From Liolophura sinensis (taxonomy: Eukaryota > Mollusca > Polyplacophora > Chitonida > Chitonidae), in contig NC_088295.1 in the NCBI RefSeq assembly GCF_032854445.1, positions 27,763,385 through 27,827,384 of the forward strand: DNA of 64,000 nucleotides, in the 5' to 3' direction. Position numbers and translations under genes: made by a program. The first letter of the stretch is position 1; each line of letters begins with the position of its first letter. The notes beneath the pieces were generated by a model. That model worked only from the letters and a program-made list of their open reading frames with translations. It was not told where the DNA came from and searched no databases. Positions 14,201-26,074 of this stretch are shown in pieces.

Positions 14201-14291
14201 AGATATATCTGTCTTTTTTGTTTTGCTCTTACCTGACAATCTCTGCCACTTCCACTTCCGTGGCATCATCAGAATCGCCATCAGTGATCAT
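8281..14291 (-). CDS. Cyclic nucleotide-binding domain protein, CNBD2-like (10 coding exons, 394 aa)
   Basis: Coding exons in gene order: 14291-14233, 13939-13865, 13676-13616, 12952-12883, 12543-12425, 10390-10151, 10010-9908, 9671-9532, 9225-9091, 8463-8281. All junctions are GT-AG and the phases agree throughout. The start ATG (14289-14291) has an in-frame TAA four codons upstream. Residues 21-75 are the first half of a cNMP-binding beta-roll, with the motif RGELVERDSNQSEWIYFIKS typical of CNBD2-type proteins. Residues 280-320 are the second half, with VQVLEKGEYFGFNNLL and SNGAECVLISKKFF. The tail has YPKSATLQEKVQDLVNW, a C-terminal helix seen in the same family. Between the halves lie about 180 charged, proline-containing residues with no fold I recognise. 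The phosphate-binding cassette lacks its usual Glu (F291/N292) and Arg (S301), so ligand binding is doubtful. Domain call is firm; orthology to vertebrate CNBD2 is inferred from memory of motifs. Confidence 0.85.
10725..10865 (+). mobile_element. SINE family A, 3' fragment
   Basis: TCTGGTTTCTTCCCACCATA, GCCACCGTCGTATAAGTGAA and AATATTCTTGAGTACAGCGT; lies in a CNBD2-like intron. Confidence 0.72.
11020..11628. repeat. 41-bp direct repeat pair
   Basis: 11020-11060 and 11588-11628 share 41 bases with one mismatch (contains CTATCAAATTACACGCCCCC and TAGCACCA). They are 568 bases apart in a CNBD2-like intron. The first copy is preceded by a block (10913-11010) also found at 6663-6760. Confidence 0.85.
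12120..12370 (-). mobile_element. SINE family A, near full length
   Basis: Reads from an AT-rich tail (TTTATTTATTTATTTGATTGG) through ACGACGGCGGCCAGCAT and GGAGGAAACCGGG to a tRNA-like head with GCGCCACGCCGGCGTGCTAAC. It is flanked by GTGCATTATGATT and GTACACTATGATT (two mismatches). It lies in the CNBD2-like intron between exons 5 and 6. Confidence 0.82.
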
Positions 14292-16852
14292 GTTTTTCCG
14301 TTAGAATCAGTTGTGGAGCACTATGCTTGGGGATTTCTACTTAGATATCAGAACCTCTGGTAAAATGGTAGACAGCAATGGATACCGGTCAGATAAGCAT
14401 TCAGATGATTAAAACAAATTTGGATTCAACGAAACTATACGTTCCGCGAATCTTATCTTCTAAGTCAAAAACCCTTGCATTTAAGTGGATGTCTTTCAGT
14501 ACTACAGCATGCATACAACCTCCAGCGATGCATTGTACTGTTTTAGATAAGGCCCCGGTTTATTTCTAGTTAACAGGTGCCAATTAAAATCACATGATTT
14601 TCGTATCGTTTTAAGTACTGACGTGAATAAAAGACATTGGCTGAGTACCGATCTATAATGTCACAGCAAGCTTTCTGTGGATTGTGTACGACAGGGTGTA
14701 GTGTTAGAACACCGCTTATTCTGTCACGTTGTTGATCTAGAACGCTGCCATTAACCTTTTCATTGTCTGACAAGAAACCTTTATAACGTTGTGTTCAAGA
14801 CGGTTTTGGCACCGACACAACTTGTAAGTTCAGGTACATAAACTATATCGAGCTGTTTTTCTGTTTCTTAAAGTTTCGTCTGCAATACATTTAACCAGTT
14901 ATCAAGTACATAATTGCACCGAATGGTGGGCTGTTTTGGTATTGCGATTATTGACCTGGAACGTCCAATATAAGGTGGACAATTGGTGTACGAATGTCTC
15001 TTTTGACGCCTGAATTGTTGACTAACTCTGGGCCCAGTTTCACAAAGCGGCATACGATATTTTTTTATCGTATATCTGTCACACGATATTTTGTACGTCA
15101 CTATTACCGTACTATTGTCCTATATGTGCGATTGTCGTACATGTACGGTATATTTGTAAACCTTGCCCAGACATCGGATGTAAACCAGATATGTATGGAT
15201 ATCACGCAGGCTATACGGATAAATTAATACTTATCATTATTGGGCCTATACGTACTGGATTGCCATAGATATAAAGAAAATACAAGCGAATTACCTAGTG
15301 TGGATTTGTTCTGTTGTATAAATATTAACATTATAACAAAGAACTTGAATAATTCCAAATGTGACATTAAGCCATAGTCATTTATTATAACAATAGAGGA
15401 TACCAGCTACATGTATATGGACATTCATTTATGATAGCAAGTTTGTAATGAATGCCCTAAATAATGCGAAACATACAGATCCTGAACATGTATTTTCACA
15501 AACTGACATCTTTAAATAGGCGACGAGGATATGTATTTCAACGAACTTAGCAATCATTGTTAATTTAAGATTAAATTAGCCTTTAGATGATATGAGTTGA
15601 CACTATGATATAAAAAAGGTATGTTTTGGGGTACATCAATACTTACTATGTAAATGTCACTCTTATCCAGCTGTCACCCTATCACGATCACCGCTGCGTA
15701 TAACATACCTGTTTTCACACCGAGAAGAACCTATACAAATGGTTTATATATTACTGTTAACTGTGTTCAAAAGCGGGCTTTAAAATTTCGTTACCTTTCC
15801 GTGGGTCCTCGCGGACGATAAGCGTGTCGATTCAACGATAATATCCGGGTAACCAAGCCTGCTTTGAAGACTTCCTCTTAAAGCCTTAATCCTGTTATCG
15901 GAACAACACAGTATCTGACAGATCGTTTCTTTGCCATGCTTGTACGCCTATATATCAGTTTGGTATCGTTATGGATGCTTTGTTATTCTATTGACTGTGT
16001 CTAGTGACCTTGTCTCTCTGTCAAATAGGCGTTGAGCAGATCTGCTTCAGTAGTCAAGGGGAAGATCGATGTCCATGTAGATAGGCTGTTAACCCTACAA
16101 ATAACCACCGAACGGCTCAATATATTACTGTTCATGCACCGTAGGTTCTAGCTTTACAAAACTTTGTAATCACTTTTTCGTAGCTTTTCTCGTAAACCAC
16201 ATCCCCTTATGACGCCGTAACCCAGAACTTAGCATTAATCTCCTCCATAATTAACATCCCAGAAAAGTGAACGAGATTTTGCGAGAGAATACGAGACGTG
16301 TAAACGAGATCTTTGCCTAGAAGTTTTCTTACGGAAAAAGACATAAATTTGAATGTATCTCATAATGGCGATTGGTTTTTCTGGGATACAAATAATGGTT
16401 AAGGTAATAGCGATTGATTTTGAGACTCAGCGCCTGAAAAAAACCCTCAAAGTTATGTGGCAACAACGCTTAAAATTAAAACTCGATTGCCCAGACATCC
16501 GAATTGTTGAACTTTAGATTTATTTAATACTCTAAGTGTCCAGAAATGCGCTTCAAGCAGTGTTGTATATAACATTTAAAATATAAAGTTGGAAGAGAGC
16601 CAAGACAAGGATACCGGATGTCAAATGTAGGGGCATATAAAATGACAAACTGACGTTCAGTCCAAGTGTTTACTGACTGAGCCTGATAAGTAATACTATG
16701 GTTTTCTTTCCCGAATCATTTAATCAGTATGCATCACTCCGGAATAGCTGTTCTGTGAGAAGGAATATTTCTTCACCAGTTTAGATTTGACTGGGATCGT
16801 TGTTTGATGGCAAGGAGCCGATTTACAATTATACGTCTGCATGATGAGGGTG
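14292..16852. other. Intergenic region upstream of the CNBD2-like gene
   Basis: No supported gene. Around 15023-15120 the sequence GGGCCCAGTTTCACAAAG followed by ACGATA/TATCGT-rich DNA resembles the edge of a MITE-like element. The CNBD2-like promoter should lie in the first few hundred bases, but no core element stands out. Confidence 0.5.
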
Positions 16853-18060
16853 AAAGGAGTTCATGCTAGGGTCTGTTTACAGTTTATTCATGAGAACATA
16901 GTTCATGCTTGAGCCGGTTTACGGTTTGTCCATGTAGACGGAGTTCGTGCTTGGGTCGGTTTACGTTTTATCTTTGAGAACAGAATTCCTGCTTCGACCC
17001 GTTTGCAGTCAATCCCTATGAACAAAGTTCATGCTTGGGTTGGTTTTCAGTTTTTCCAGATGAATAGAGATCAGTCTTGGGCCGGTTTGTTCATGTGATT
17101 AGAGATCAGGTTTGGACCGGTTTACGGTTTGTCAATTTGAACAGTTCTGCCTCAGCACGCTTGCGGTCTGTCCATATGAAGAGAGATCAAGTTTGGACTG
17201 GTTTACGGTTTGTTCATGTGAGCAAAGCTCTGTCTCAGCGCGCATGGGGTCTGTCCATACGAACAGAGTCCATGCTTGGGTCGGTTTACAGTTTGTCCAA
17301 ATGAGTAGAGATCAGTCTTGGGCCGGTTTGTCCATGTGAGCAGAGATTAAACTTGGGCCAGGTTACGATTTGTTAATACGAACAGAGTTCTGCCTCATGG
17401 CACAGTCTGTCCATATGAACAGATTTCATGGTTGGACCTGTTTACTGATTTTCCATGTGAACAGAGTTCATGCTTCAGCACGTACAGGTTTGGGTTAGTT
17501 CACAGTTTGTCCATATGAACAGAGTACAGGTTTGGGTTGGTTCACAGTCTGTCCATATGAACAGAGTACAGGTTTGGGTTGGTTCACAGTCTGTCCATAT
17601 GAACAAAGTACAGGTTTGGGTTGGTTCACAGTTTGTCCATATGAACAAAGTACAGGTGTGAGTTGGTTCACAGTTTGTCCATATGAACAGAGTAAAGGTT
17701 TGTGTTGGTTCACAGTCTGTCCATATGAACAGAGTACAGGTTTGAGTTGGTTCACAGTTTGTCCATATGAACAGAGTACAGGTTTGGGTTGGTTTACAGT
17801 TTGTCCATATGAACAGAGTACAGGTTTGGGTTGGTTCACACTCTGCCCATATGAGCAAAGAATATGTTTGGGTTGGTTCACAGTCCGTCCATACGAACAG
17901 GGCACTGGTTGGGTTGGTTCACAGTTTGTCCATATGAACAGAGTACAGGCTTGGGTTAGTTCACAGTTTGCCCATATGAACAGTCTTTGGCCAGTTTGTC
18001 CATGTTAGCAGATATCAAGCTTGGGCCGGATTACCATTTGTCCATGTGAACAGAGTTCAG
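16853..18060. repeat. 42-bp-type satellite array
   Basis: The core at 17460-17960 repeats a 42-base unit nearly perfectly (for example at 17521 and 17563), containing TTTGTCCATATGAACAGAGT and GGTTTGGGTTGGTTCAC. Flanking copies from 16853 are more divergent and contain TTCATGCTTGGG variants. Because 42 is a multiple of three, long repetitive frames stay open on both strands; I take these as artefacts. Confidence 0.95.
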
Positions 18061-18096
18061 GCCTTGGCAGATATGCAGGCTGTTAGTATGAACGTG

Positions 18097-19060
18097 ATTC
18101 ATGCTTAAAGAATGAGGCTATACTGTTTGGGTTCATGCTTGAGGAATGAGGCTATACTGTTTGGGTTCATGCTGGAGGAATGAGGCTATACTGTTTGGGT
18201 TCATGCTTGAGGAATGAGGCTGTACTGTTTGGGTTCATGCTTGAGGAAGGAGGCTGTACTTTTTGGGTTCATGCTTGAGGAATGAGGCTATACTGCTTGG
18301 GTTCATGCTTGAGGAATGAGGCTATACTGTTTGCGTTCATGCTTGAGGAAGGAGGCTATACTGTTTGGGTTCATGCTTGAGGAAGGAGGCTGTACTGTTT
18401 GGGTTCATGCTTGAGGAATGAGGCTATACTGTTTGGGTTCATGCTGGAGGAAGGAGGCTATACTGTTTGGGTTCATGCTTGAGGAATGAGGCTATACTGT
18501 TTGGGTTCATGCTTGAGGAAGGAGGCTGTACTGTTTGGGTTCATGCTTGAGGAAGGAGGCTATGCTGCTTGGGTTCATGCTTGAGGAAGGAGGCTATACT
18601 GCTTGGGTTCATGCTTGAGGAATGAGGCTATACTGTTTGGGTTCATGCTTGAGGAAGGAGGCTATACTGTTTGGGTTCATGCTTGAGGAAGGAGGCTATA
18701 CTGTTTGGGTTCATGCTGGAGGAAGGAGGCTATACTGTTTGGGTTCATGCTTGAGGAATGAGGCTATACTGTTTGGGTTCATGCTTGAGGAAGGAGGCTA
18801 TACTGTTTGGGTTCATGCTTGAGGAATGAGGCTATACTGTTTGGGTTCATGCTTGAGGAATGAGGCTATACTGTTTGGGTTCATGCTGGAGGAAGGAGGC
18901 TATACTGTTTGGGTTCATGCTTGAGGAATGAGGCTATACTGTTTGGGTTCATGCTTGAGGAAGGAGGCTGTACTGTTTGGGTTCATGCTTGAGGAAGGAG
19001 GGTATGCTGCTTGGGTTCATGCTTGAGGAAGGAGGCTATACTGCTTGGGTTCATGCTTGA
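18097..19060. repeat. 34-bp satellite array, about 28 copies
   Basis: Exact 34-base period (for example 18131 to 18165); the unit contains TTCATGCTTGAGGAATGAGG and CTATACTGTTTGG. The last copy runs into TTCATGCTTGAGCTGGTTTA, which belongs to the adjoining 42-bp family. The array stops about 90 bases before the stop codon of the secreted cysteine-rich gene. Confidence 0.96.
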
Positions 19061-19150
19061 GCTGGTTTACATTATATCAGTTTTAGATGGGCTAGCTGTT
19101 TTGACATGGTGGTTTCCCGTTTGTAAACTTTCTTTTATCGTTCGATATAT

Positions 19151-20940
19151 CTAACAGACTTCATGGCAGGTTTGACAACAGTTTGCCTGAAAAAGGGTTC
19201 CCACTACGCAGTAAAAACTGCAGACTTGTGGGGTGAGATCGCCACAGAACATCCAGCCACTCTCGACGCTGATCCCATCCCCGCCATTACCCCACGGACA
19301 GTCAGCATCTGTAACAGATGGTTTGATTGGCTGATTGAAAAAACCCATTGACGATTCATGATTTCATGACAAGGCAGTTTCAATGTCATATTGTAATGGC
19401 CTGTTCGCGACGAGACTATATATCTATCCAAGAAACAAGTATATAGTCATTTTAGAACTGTTCCTCTACCTAACAAATATTGCAGGTAATTCTCAGTGAT
19501 TGCACATGTGTAACTAAATATGATAGTCCTATTTCTGTCTTCACCGGATCATGATTTCAGTTCAGTGGTTTCCCTGTCTGTTGTGAATTGTAATCTATCA
19601 AACAACCCTGTCGCTTTTACCATACACCTGTACATTTCCGGCAACTGAACATCTTTCATACTGACAGCTTTTGCAAGATTCTCAGTTGTCTAGTCATTTT
19701 CATGTTTCCAGAAATAGTCTAATATCACTATTAATCCTGTATCGTATAGTAAACATGTATATCCATATATTTCAAAGCGGCCACAACAAATGTACTTAAA
19801 CCATATACGTCCGCTATATGTGCCTTAAACTTGACCACTTGCCTTTGCTACCCAATGCTCCAATCAGATTTTTACACGTGGCACAGCAGATATTCTGAGT
19901 CTCGTGATCATGACACTGCTTAATCTGATCCACTGGGTTTGCTCCAAAAACAACTGAACAGATGTCCATGTCTGTACAAACTGTAATGTAACAGCACAAA
20001 ATCAACCTGTTGTTCATCAACATTTTATTGTGGGTGAAATAGGCGAATCAAATTCTAAAATGAAGTAAGGCTCAGGCAGCTGGGACCTTTGCATAATAAT
20101 AATTTCTTTTTTTGGTTTTTAGACTTTTCACAGAGAGTTGTATGTATTCAAAATATTTAAATTGTATGATGTACTTTATGAAACATACATGCAGTGTTTA
20201 GGTAGTCTGGCGTAAATGTTCCCACTCCAACACAGACTTTAATATTGGATTAACTTTTATTATCCAAAACAAGAAGATTCTTTAAATATTAGCCATAAAA
20301 CTTTCGACTGCAGGTGAATATAAAGAGAAAAAAACGAGAGCTGTGACGTCAGGGTACATGGACATGAAACTGACCGTGTTGAAGTCCAGAACTCCACTTT
20401 AGAATTCAGATTTTTGAATGCATTTAATTACTCTTCTAAACGTCCAAAATATGACAGCGAGAGTATTCTTAGATATAGTTTCAGCCGTCTATCTGGCGAC
20501 ATTTAAATCTCTTTGGAGCTGTCGTTTCTACACTTTTGCAGAAAACGTTAGACTTGGTGATTACTCCCGATTCTAGTCATGCGTAAGACTTTAATATCGC
20601 TTATGATAAAAATCTTATTGCGCTCAGTATAAGAGGAACAGACCAAGTATTGGTGGGCCGGTGTCAGTATAATGTGTCTGGGGGCCTCGGGCACGGCATT
20701 CCAGTGAAGCAGCACGACAGATATGTCGACATTGACTCCGGTCTTCTTCAATGTGACGCCGTCGTGCTATGACTAAAATAATGTCGAAAGCTACGTTAAA
20801 AACCCCAATCAAATAAACAACGAATAAAAATAATGAGAAGGACAACGCAAACACCATGTGTTCACAGTACCTTCAGGAAGACTGACTCCGTGGACAAACC
20901 CTGCCACGAGGGTAACAAGTAGAACAGTTCGGAGCCACAT
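19151..20940 (-). CDS. Small secreted cysteine-rich protein (3 exons, 121 aa)
   Basis: Exons: 20940-20871, 19980-19843, 19308-19151. Exon 1 encodes a clear signal peptide (MWLRTVLLVTLVAGFVHG, likely cut after VHG). Exons 2 and 3 each encode one cysteine-rich module ending in CCxTC (NICCATC and NCCQTC); module 1 has six cysteines, module 2 has eight. All phases match (1/1). Exon 2 can end at AAAG|GCAAGT, a strong GC-type donor, or nine bases earlier at a weak GT; both keep the frame, so the length is 121 or 118 aa. A 3' splice site (CTTCTCTTCCAG) lies just before the ATG, so the 5'UTR is probably split, with a candidate donor near 21217. Similar CCxTC modules occur in molluscan secreted proteins annotated as ADAMTS-like fragments, but there is no protease domain here. 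Function unknown. Confidence 0.72.
20640..20825 (+). mobile_element. SINE family B copy in an intron of the secreted-protein gene
   Basis: Contains GGCCGGTGTCAGTATAATGT, GGGCACGGCATTCCAGTGAA and TACGTTAAAAACCCCAATCA in the order seen in other family B copies. It accounts for the ORFs in this stretch. Confidence 0.65.
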
Positions 20941-22422
20941 TTCTGGAAGAGAAGACATTTTTTTTTGGATCAGTTATATGCCTGCTAACAGTATTATCAT
21001 TATTCGGGATTTCCATTTTCTGGCCATAACACGGACATTAATGCTGAAAAGTAACACTTTCTAATAATGATAATATTGTTACTTGAACCTCTAGATCAAA
21101 TGACTTCCACAAACCGGAATATCCTTATTTTCTGTACTTTTCAAAGGCGACGTGTTAATATGATATTATATTCACAAAGAGCACAAGAAATTGTTAGACT
21201 TAAAATGAACATACCTCTCGGAGATATAAATTAGGACCTGCTCGGAAAATCCAGAAAAAACTTCACATCCGAATGTTGAGCTAAATAAATGCGTGATCAG
21301 TTTTGGTGATACGACTTTAGCATTGTTTGCATGTCATGTGACACATCATGGGGGTTGTTTTGAAACCCGTGATCTAAATGTTAAAAGTGAAGCTATTGTG
21401 TTCACTGTAACAGGTTGATCTATAGCATGGCTGGCTTTAATGCAAGTATAAGTTTAACCTCCGACGCACACACGCAGTATGGTTTGGTTAACTACAACAG
21501 GTTGAATAAACAGATAGAGCTTACACAGAAGAAATCAACTCATGAAAGGTCTTGAAAGTCTAAGTAGTTGTACATCTGGCCATTGTGAGAGCCAATATAT
21601 AAGCGTTTTGGAGACTGTGCCTTGTAACAGGTTTTTGGTTGACTTAAACGTGACCATGCAGACAGTAGCTAGAGGTTTGTGTACCTATAACTTGTCAACT
21701 ACTTGTAAAGTGTTTGACAATTTAGACAATACTGCACGGTCCTATAAAGTGGTTCAATATTGATTCAACTTCACCATTTCCAGGTACAAAGTTACATATG
21801 TACATAAGTCAGTGTAACACCGGTAAATTACCAGCGTCCACATTACATGCATCAAAAGAAAATGTATTTCCAGATAAAACGAGAAAGACATTTAATAAAA
21901 AAAAAACCTCTAAGAGTGAAAGTCTAAAGAACATACGGCAAAATGTTGCTGTAAAAACACTTGTCGGCAAGAAAAAGAATTTTACAAATTATTCATTATT
22001 ATGCTGAATAAGAGAAGCGGGAGTTTCTTTTTATTTGTTATTCAAATGGTCCACGTTGGAAATGTAATTTAGAAGATCATACGTTGTCAAAGCATGTAGT
22101 TATTTAGATAAGGGCGTATGGCAGACATCATTCCCACACAGGGGTTCATAGTATGCTATGGACCATTTATATATACCGTATACGCCAGGTATGACCCACG
22201 TCCACAGTCATACGGCGGTCAGCGTGAAATTCGAACTGGAACAATGTGGCAACAAAACGCAGATCTAAATGAAGTTAGTGAACTTTCAACAAACGACATG
22301 TCAATGTATATATGATCGATAGTGAATTGTTTTTGTTCGACTATTTGCCAAAATCCATAAAAATAAGCGTTAGCAGACCTTACTGTGTATGTATAGGATT
22401 CAAGCAGCTGTTGTTAACGGTT

Positions 22423-22424
<2 letters not shown>

Positions 22425-22510
<86 letters not shown>
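22425..22510. repeat. (AT)43 microsatellite
   Basis: 86 bases of uninterrupted AT dinucleotide. Confidence 0.97.
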
Positions 22511-22513
<3 letters not shown>

Positions 22514-23704
22514 ACGCAGATGTAATATCATGGCAATGTAAAACAATGGACAGACTTTCCGTTGGTTTTATGATAATTGCTTGAAATGTTAATTAGTTCA
22601 ACATTTTCGTTTTTAATAATATTCACAGAAAATCGTGCGAAGATTACATGCCTATAGGTGTGAAAAAGACTTATACATGTATATGTGCACACATATATAT
22701 TCAAGCTTGCCTTGTGATTTCTGGAATTCTTTTGAAGCGAAAAGGCATTCGGTACTTATTTTGCACCATGTGTTACACTTAATGTTTCAGCATGATGATT
22801 TATACGGTTTATGTAATTTGTCCAAAAGTTAGTGACTACATGTATTTAATCGAGTCTTGTATAATAAGTATTTTCATGATGCAGAAAAGAAGAGATATAG
22901 AGAAAGAATACAGGAATATTACATGATGCGGTTGCCGCAACCCTTGTACACCTCATAACATAGGAATGGACCCTGGTCAAAAACCATTGGAAACTGAATG
23001 TTTATTCCAATGTTTGCCCACAACCAGATGAATACGTGGGATGAAAATGCCTTGGACATACGTTCCATCATATCTGATACTCTCGTCGGTTCAGTGCAAT
23101 CTGGTTAGTTAGATCAAGTGACTACTTTCAATACCGACTTGTCGATTACTAGCTCCCAGTAATGCTTACAGCTCATGTACCACTCAGTTCGCTCGCTTCA
23201 CCTGACTGCTATCATTAGACAGGCTTGACCTAAGGAACCTGTTGGAACACGTAGGCTTGTTTAGGCTTAGCCTCACCACTGGTGTCTTCGCGAGGAATTA
23301 TTTAATAAGCATTCGTCATTAATATTGTTTCATGTGTTGGTTACAATCATGTCTTTCATATTTTATGGTGTTTTCTGATCACTTCCTGGCTTATCACCGT
23401 GACCACGGCGTTGTTCAAGATTTCTGTACAAATCGTGCTAGTGGTGGCAGATATGTAAAACGAACATAGAGATCAGCGCATGTGCTATAATGAGTATGTT
23501 AGCACCCTTTGAATGACCAAACATCCGTACCAACGAGAAGCGTCGTTTCGAAAATGTGAGGAGTCGAATTCATATCCTACAATACGGATGCAATAATCCT
23601 ATTGGACGAGCAGTGCAGGGCCTGAGAATAGGTGATTCTGCAGATCCATTCATGTAGAGGCCACTCAGAGAACGGTGGCTCGATCTGACGGTGCATGTGA
23701 TTAC

Positions 23705-24320
23705 ATCGGGTGGGCATAAGAAAGTGGGCCCTGATTTGATGCTGCATTGCTCGATTATCCTTTGCTCAAAGCCTTTCAAACTTTAGACATTCAAATGGCA
23801 TGATTTTGTTAATATACTGACCACTGTTCAAGGTCATAGATTGAGTGGTCTGTACACAGGGTTAAAGTGAAAACATAGCCTAAAAAAACACATGTTCCGT
23901 TGACCCACATTGCATCAACTGTCAGGTGTCATGAGTAGAGCGCGCGCTGCACCTGTGTGACACGCGTCAGTCAAGTGTCGTCTGTAAAAATTGTCTGGCT
24001 CTAGTTTCAGAGAAACCCTTCTTCCAGACAGGCACAAGTTTTGCTGAATCAAGATGGCTGTCTCTGGGGTGGACAAGGAATTGATCCCCTTTTCAAGTAA
24101 AACAAGGTAGAACATCATTTTGAAATGTCTGGCACATGCGTTTTTGACTCTGTTTTGATTTTGGTCCCAGGAACAGAAATCTTAAAGGATGAAAATGAAA
24201 TTTGGTCTATAAGCCTAGAACATAATGGCTTTTGAGTGTGTAAATTTTTAGAAGCTGACGTAAGAGGGTTTCGGTGATAGTGAGTGTCAAAGTACGGCCC
24301 ATTTTTTATGCCCACCCGAT
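23705..24320. repeat. Inverted repeat pair, about 25 bp
   Basis: ATCGGGTGGGCATAAGAAAG at 23705 (to 23730) recurs inverted at 24296-24320 with two or three differences. The 565 bases between have no recognisable coding sequence. Possible ends of a small non-autonomous element or a rearranged duplicate. Confidence 0.6.
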
Positions 24321-26074
24321 ATAGTTTCTGGGCGCATGCCAGACTGTTTCCCAAGTTGCCATGTTGCTCACTTGTATATGGAATGCTAAGATGGAGTATA
24401 ATCCGTTCTAGACGTGTACCAAGGGCAAGGCAGAGGTTACCAGCTGACCATGTGTTTATAACACTAATTATTTTTGGCGCAGTAAATTTTGTATATAGTA
24501 CCTGAAAATGTTTGAACAGTATGTAGAGCATATTACCTGATACCTCAATTTAGGCCTACATTTTACTATGGTAATCTACTGCTGCAGCGCCTTGACACGC
24601 GCTGGTGTAATCCCCTCAGCTAAATCATGCACAATGACGAAGATTTGATTTATATACGACTCAGTAATGTTCTGATTTGATGTGATAATAAAAAGCATAA
24701 GTTGCGATGAATCCACGCAGTAAATCCCTTAGTAAATAACTGTTATTGGCTTTTCCGTCAATAAAAACGACAGTTAACGGTTAATAATGGTTGTCCATGT
24801 ACACGCTGGCTTTTGTTTGGCAATTCTTCTTATATGCATTAAGGTAGCTACAATGGAAGTAGCCTTCACGATGACTATAGATCAAAACAGGCTTCTACTT
24901 AAAATGCGGCACCAGTCCCGTTGTAAGGAAAGTATTTTTTGTAATTGTCATAGTAAAACATATCAAAGACCTATATATGTAACCATGGTGATTACACATC
25001 AACATATTCCTCGAGTGTTTTGTTGAAGATGGCCTTCAATATTGTCGTCCAGTAATTGTAAACTCAAACATCGGGACACAAATATTACATCGATTAAATT
25101 CAATCCCGATAATCCAATCCCAATTATAATCATTTAGTGAACATTCTAGTCTAACAACAACCAAATCCATGCTTCAATCCTTGATTGGTCCCTATTGCTT
25201 TAAGCGTAGATTCGGTATCACGTTATCAAATCCATTTGAATATGATATGAAGCTGGATTCCAGTAAAGACGATGACGATCAACAGTCTTAAGTGTACAAC
25301 CTGAGCAACCTCAGCAGATGCAAAAGTGATTGGCATGTCACGTGAATACCTTTACATCATTTTCCAGTGCTCTCCGTCGTATGTGATTTTACATGCACCA
25401 TTCAGGGAAATAAAAAATTAGTAATAGCCTAATTTCCATAAATGGGAATTTTTCCAAAACCATTCTACGCGACTCACACACTTCATTTTGCTATTCTTAA
25501 TTTCTGCCCGGTATATAAGAAAACAAGGAATTTAGAAATATTTATGCCACTTGCGAATGGGCAGAAAAGGGTAAAGCAGGCAAAAAATATAACGAAACAT
25601 GGATTTGTTTGTGTGTCAATAACAACTGCTATTACAGTAATCATCACAACAATCGTGCATATTGCTGAGAACAAATAGTGCCAAAACGTTCCAGAAATGC
25701 ATGTTCGGATCCAGGCTATAATCGCGCAAACTTTGATATATCCTCTTGATATCGAGGGCAAGAGTACCAGTATACTGTCGATCTGACCTTTGCATTGTCG
25801 TGTTTTCCCTGTGACAGTTATATTGCAGTGGGCATGTCACGTACATTGCGACAACTCACCGCACGATATCCACATAAATCTGTCTTCTCTACACAAATAT
25901 AAGTTCTCTTTATTGTCCAATCGAAGTGTTTCTAGTACGGTTAGTATTGGGCTTTGGTAGGTCACTCTTCCCCAGCAGATCATTGCAGGGGGAGGTGTGA
26001 GATTGGTGATTATACCTTGGTCGCTCCGGGGCTGCCGTAGGCCTACTGACCGACAGTCAGCAACCGACCACGTC

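Larger units (their letters stand above)
20943..26074. other. Intergenic region between the secreted-protein and MCT-like genes
   Basis: It contains the presumed split 5'UTR of the secreted-protein gene (to about 21230), an (AT)43 tract, the 23.7/24.3 kb inverted repeat, and a dispersed block at 23268-23350 that recurs at 29745-29840 (shared CCTCACCACTGG). No other coding exon is supported. Confidence 0.55.

Noticed and set aside
17475-18008. Long repetitive reading frames (127-158 aa) on both strands
   Set aside because: They are the translation of a 42-bp satellite, whose unit length is a multiple of three. There is no start context, splice signal or domain.
16853-19060. CRISPR-like appearance of regular repeats
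   Set aside because: Units abut with no unique spacers, and the genome is clearly animal.
24115-24531. 138-aa minus-strand frame
   Set aside because: Overlaps the inverted-repeat segment; no domain. Probably repeat-derived.
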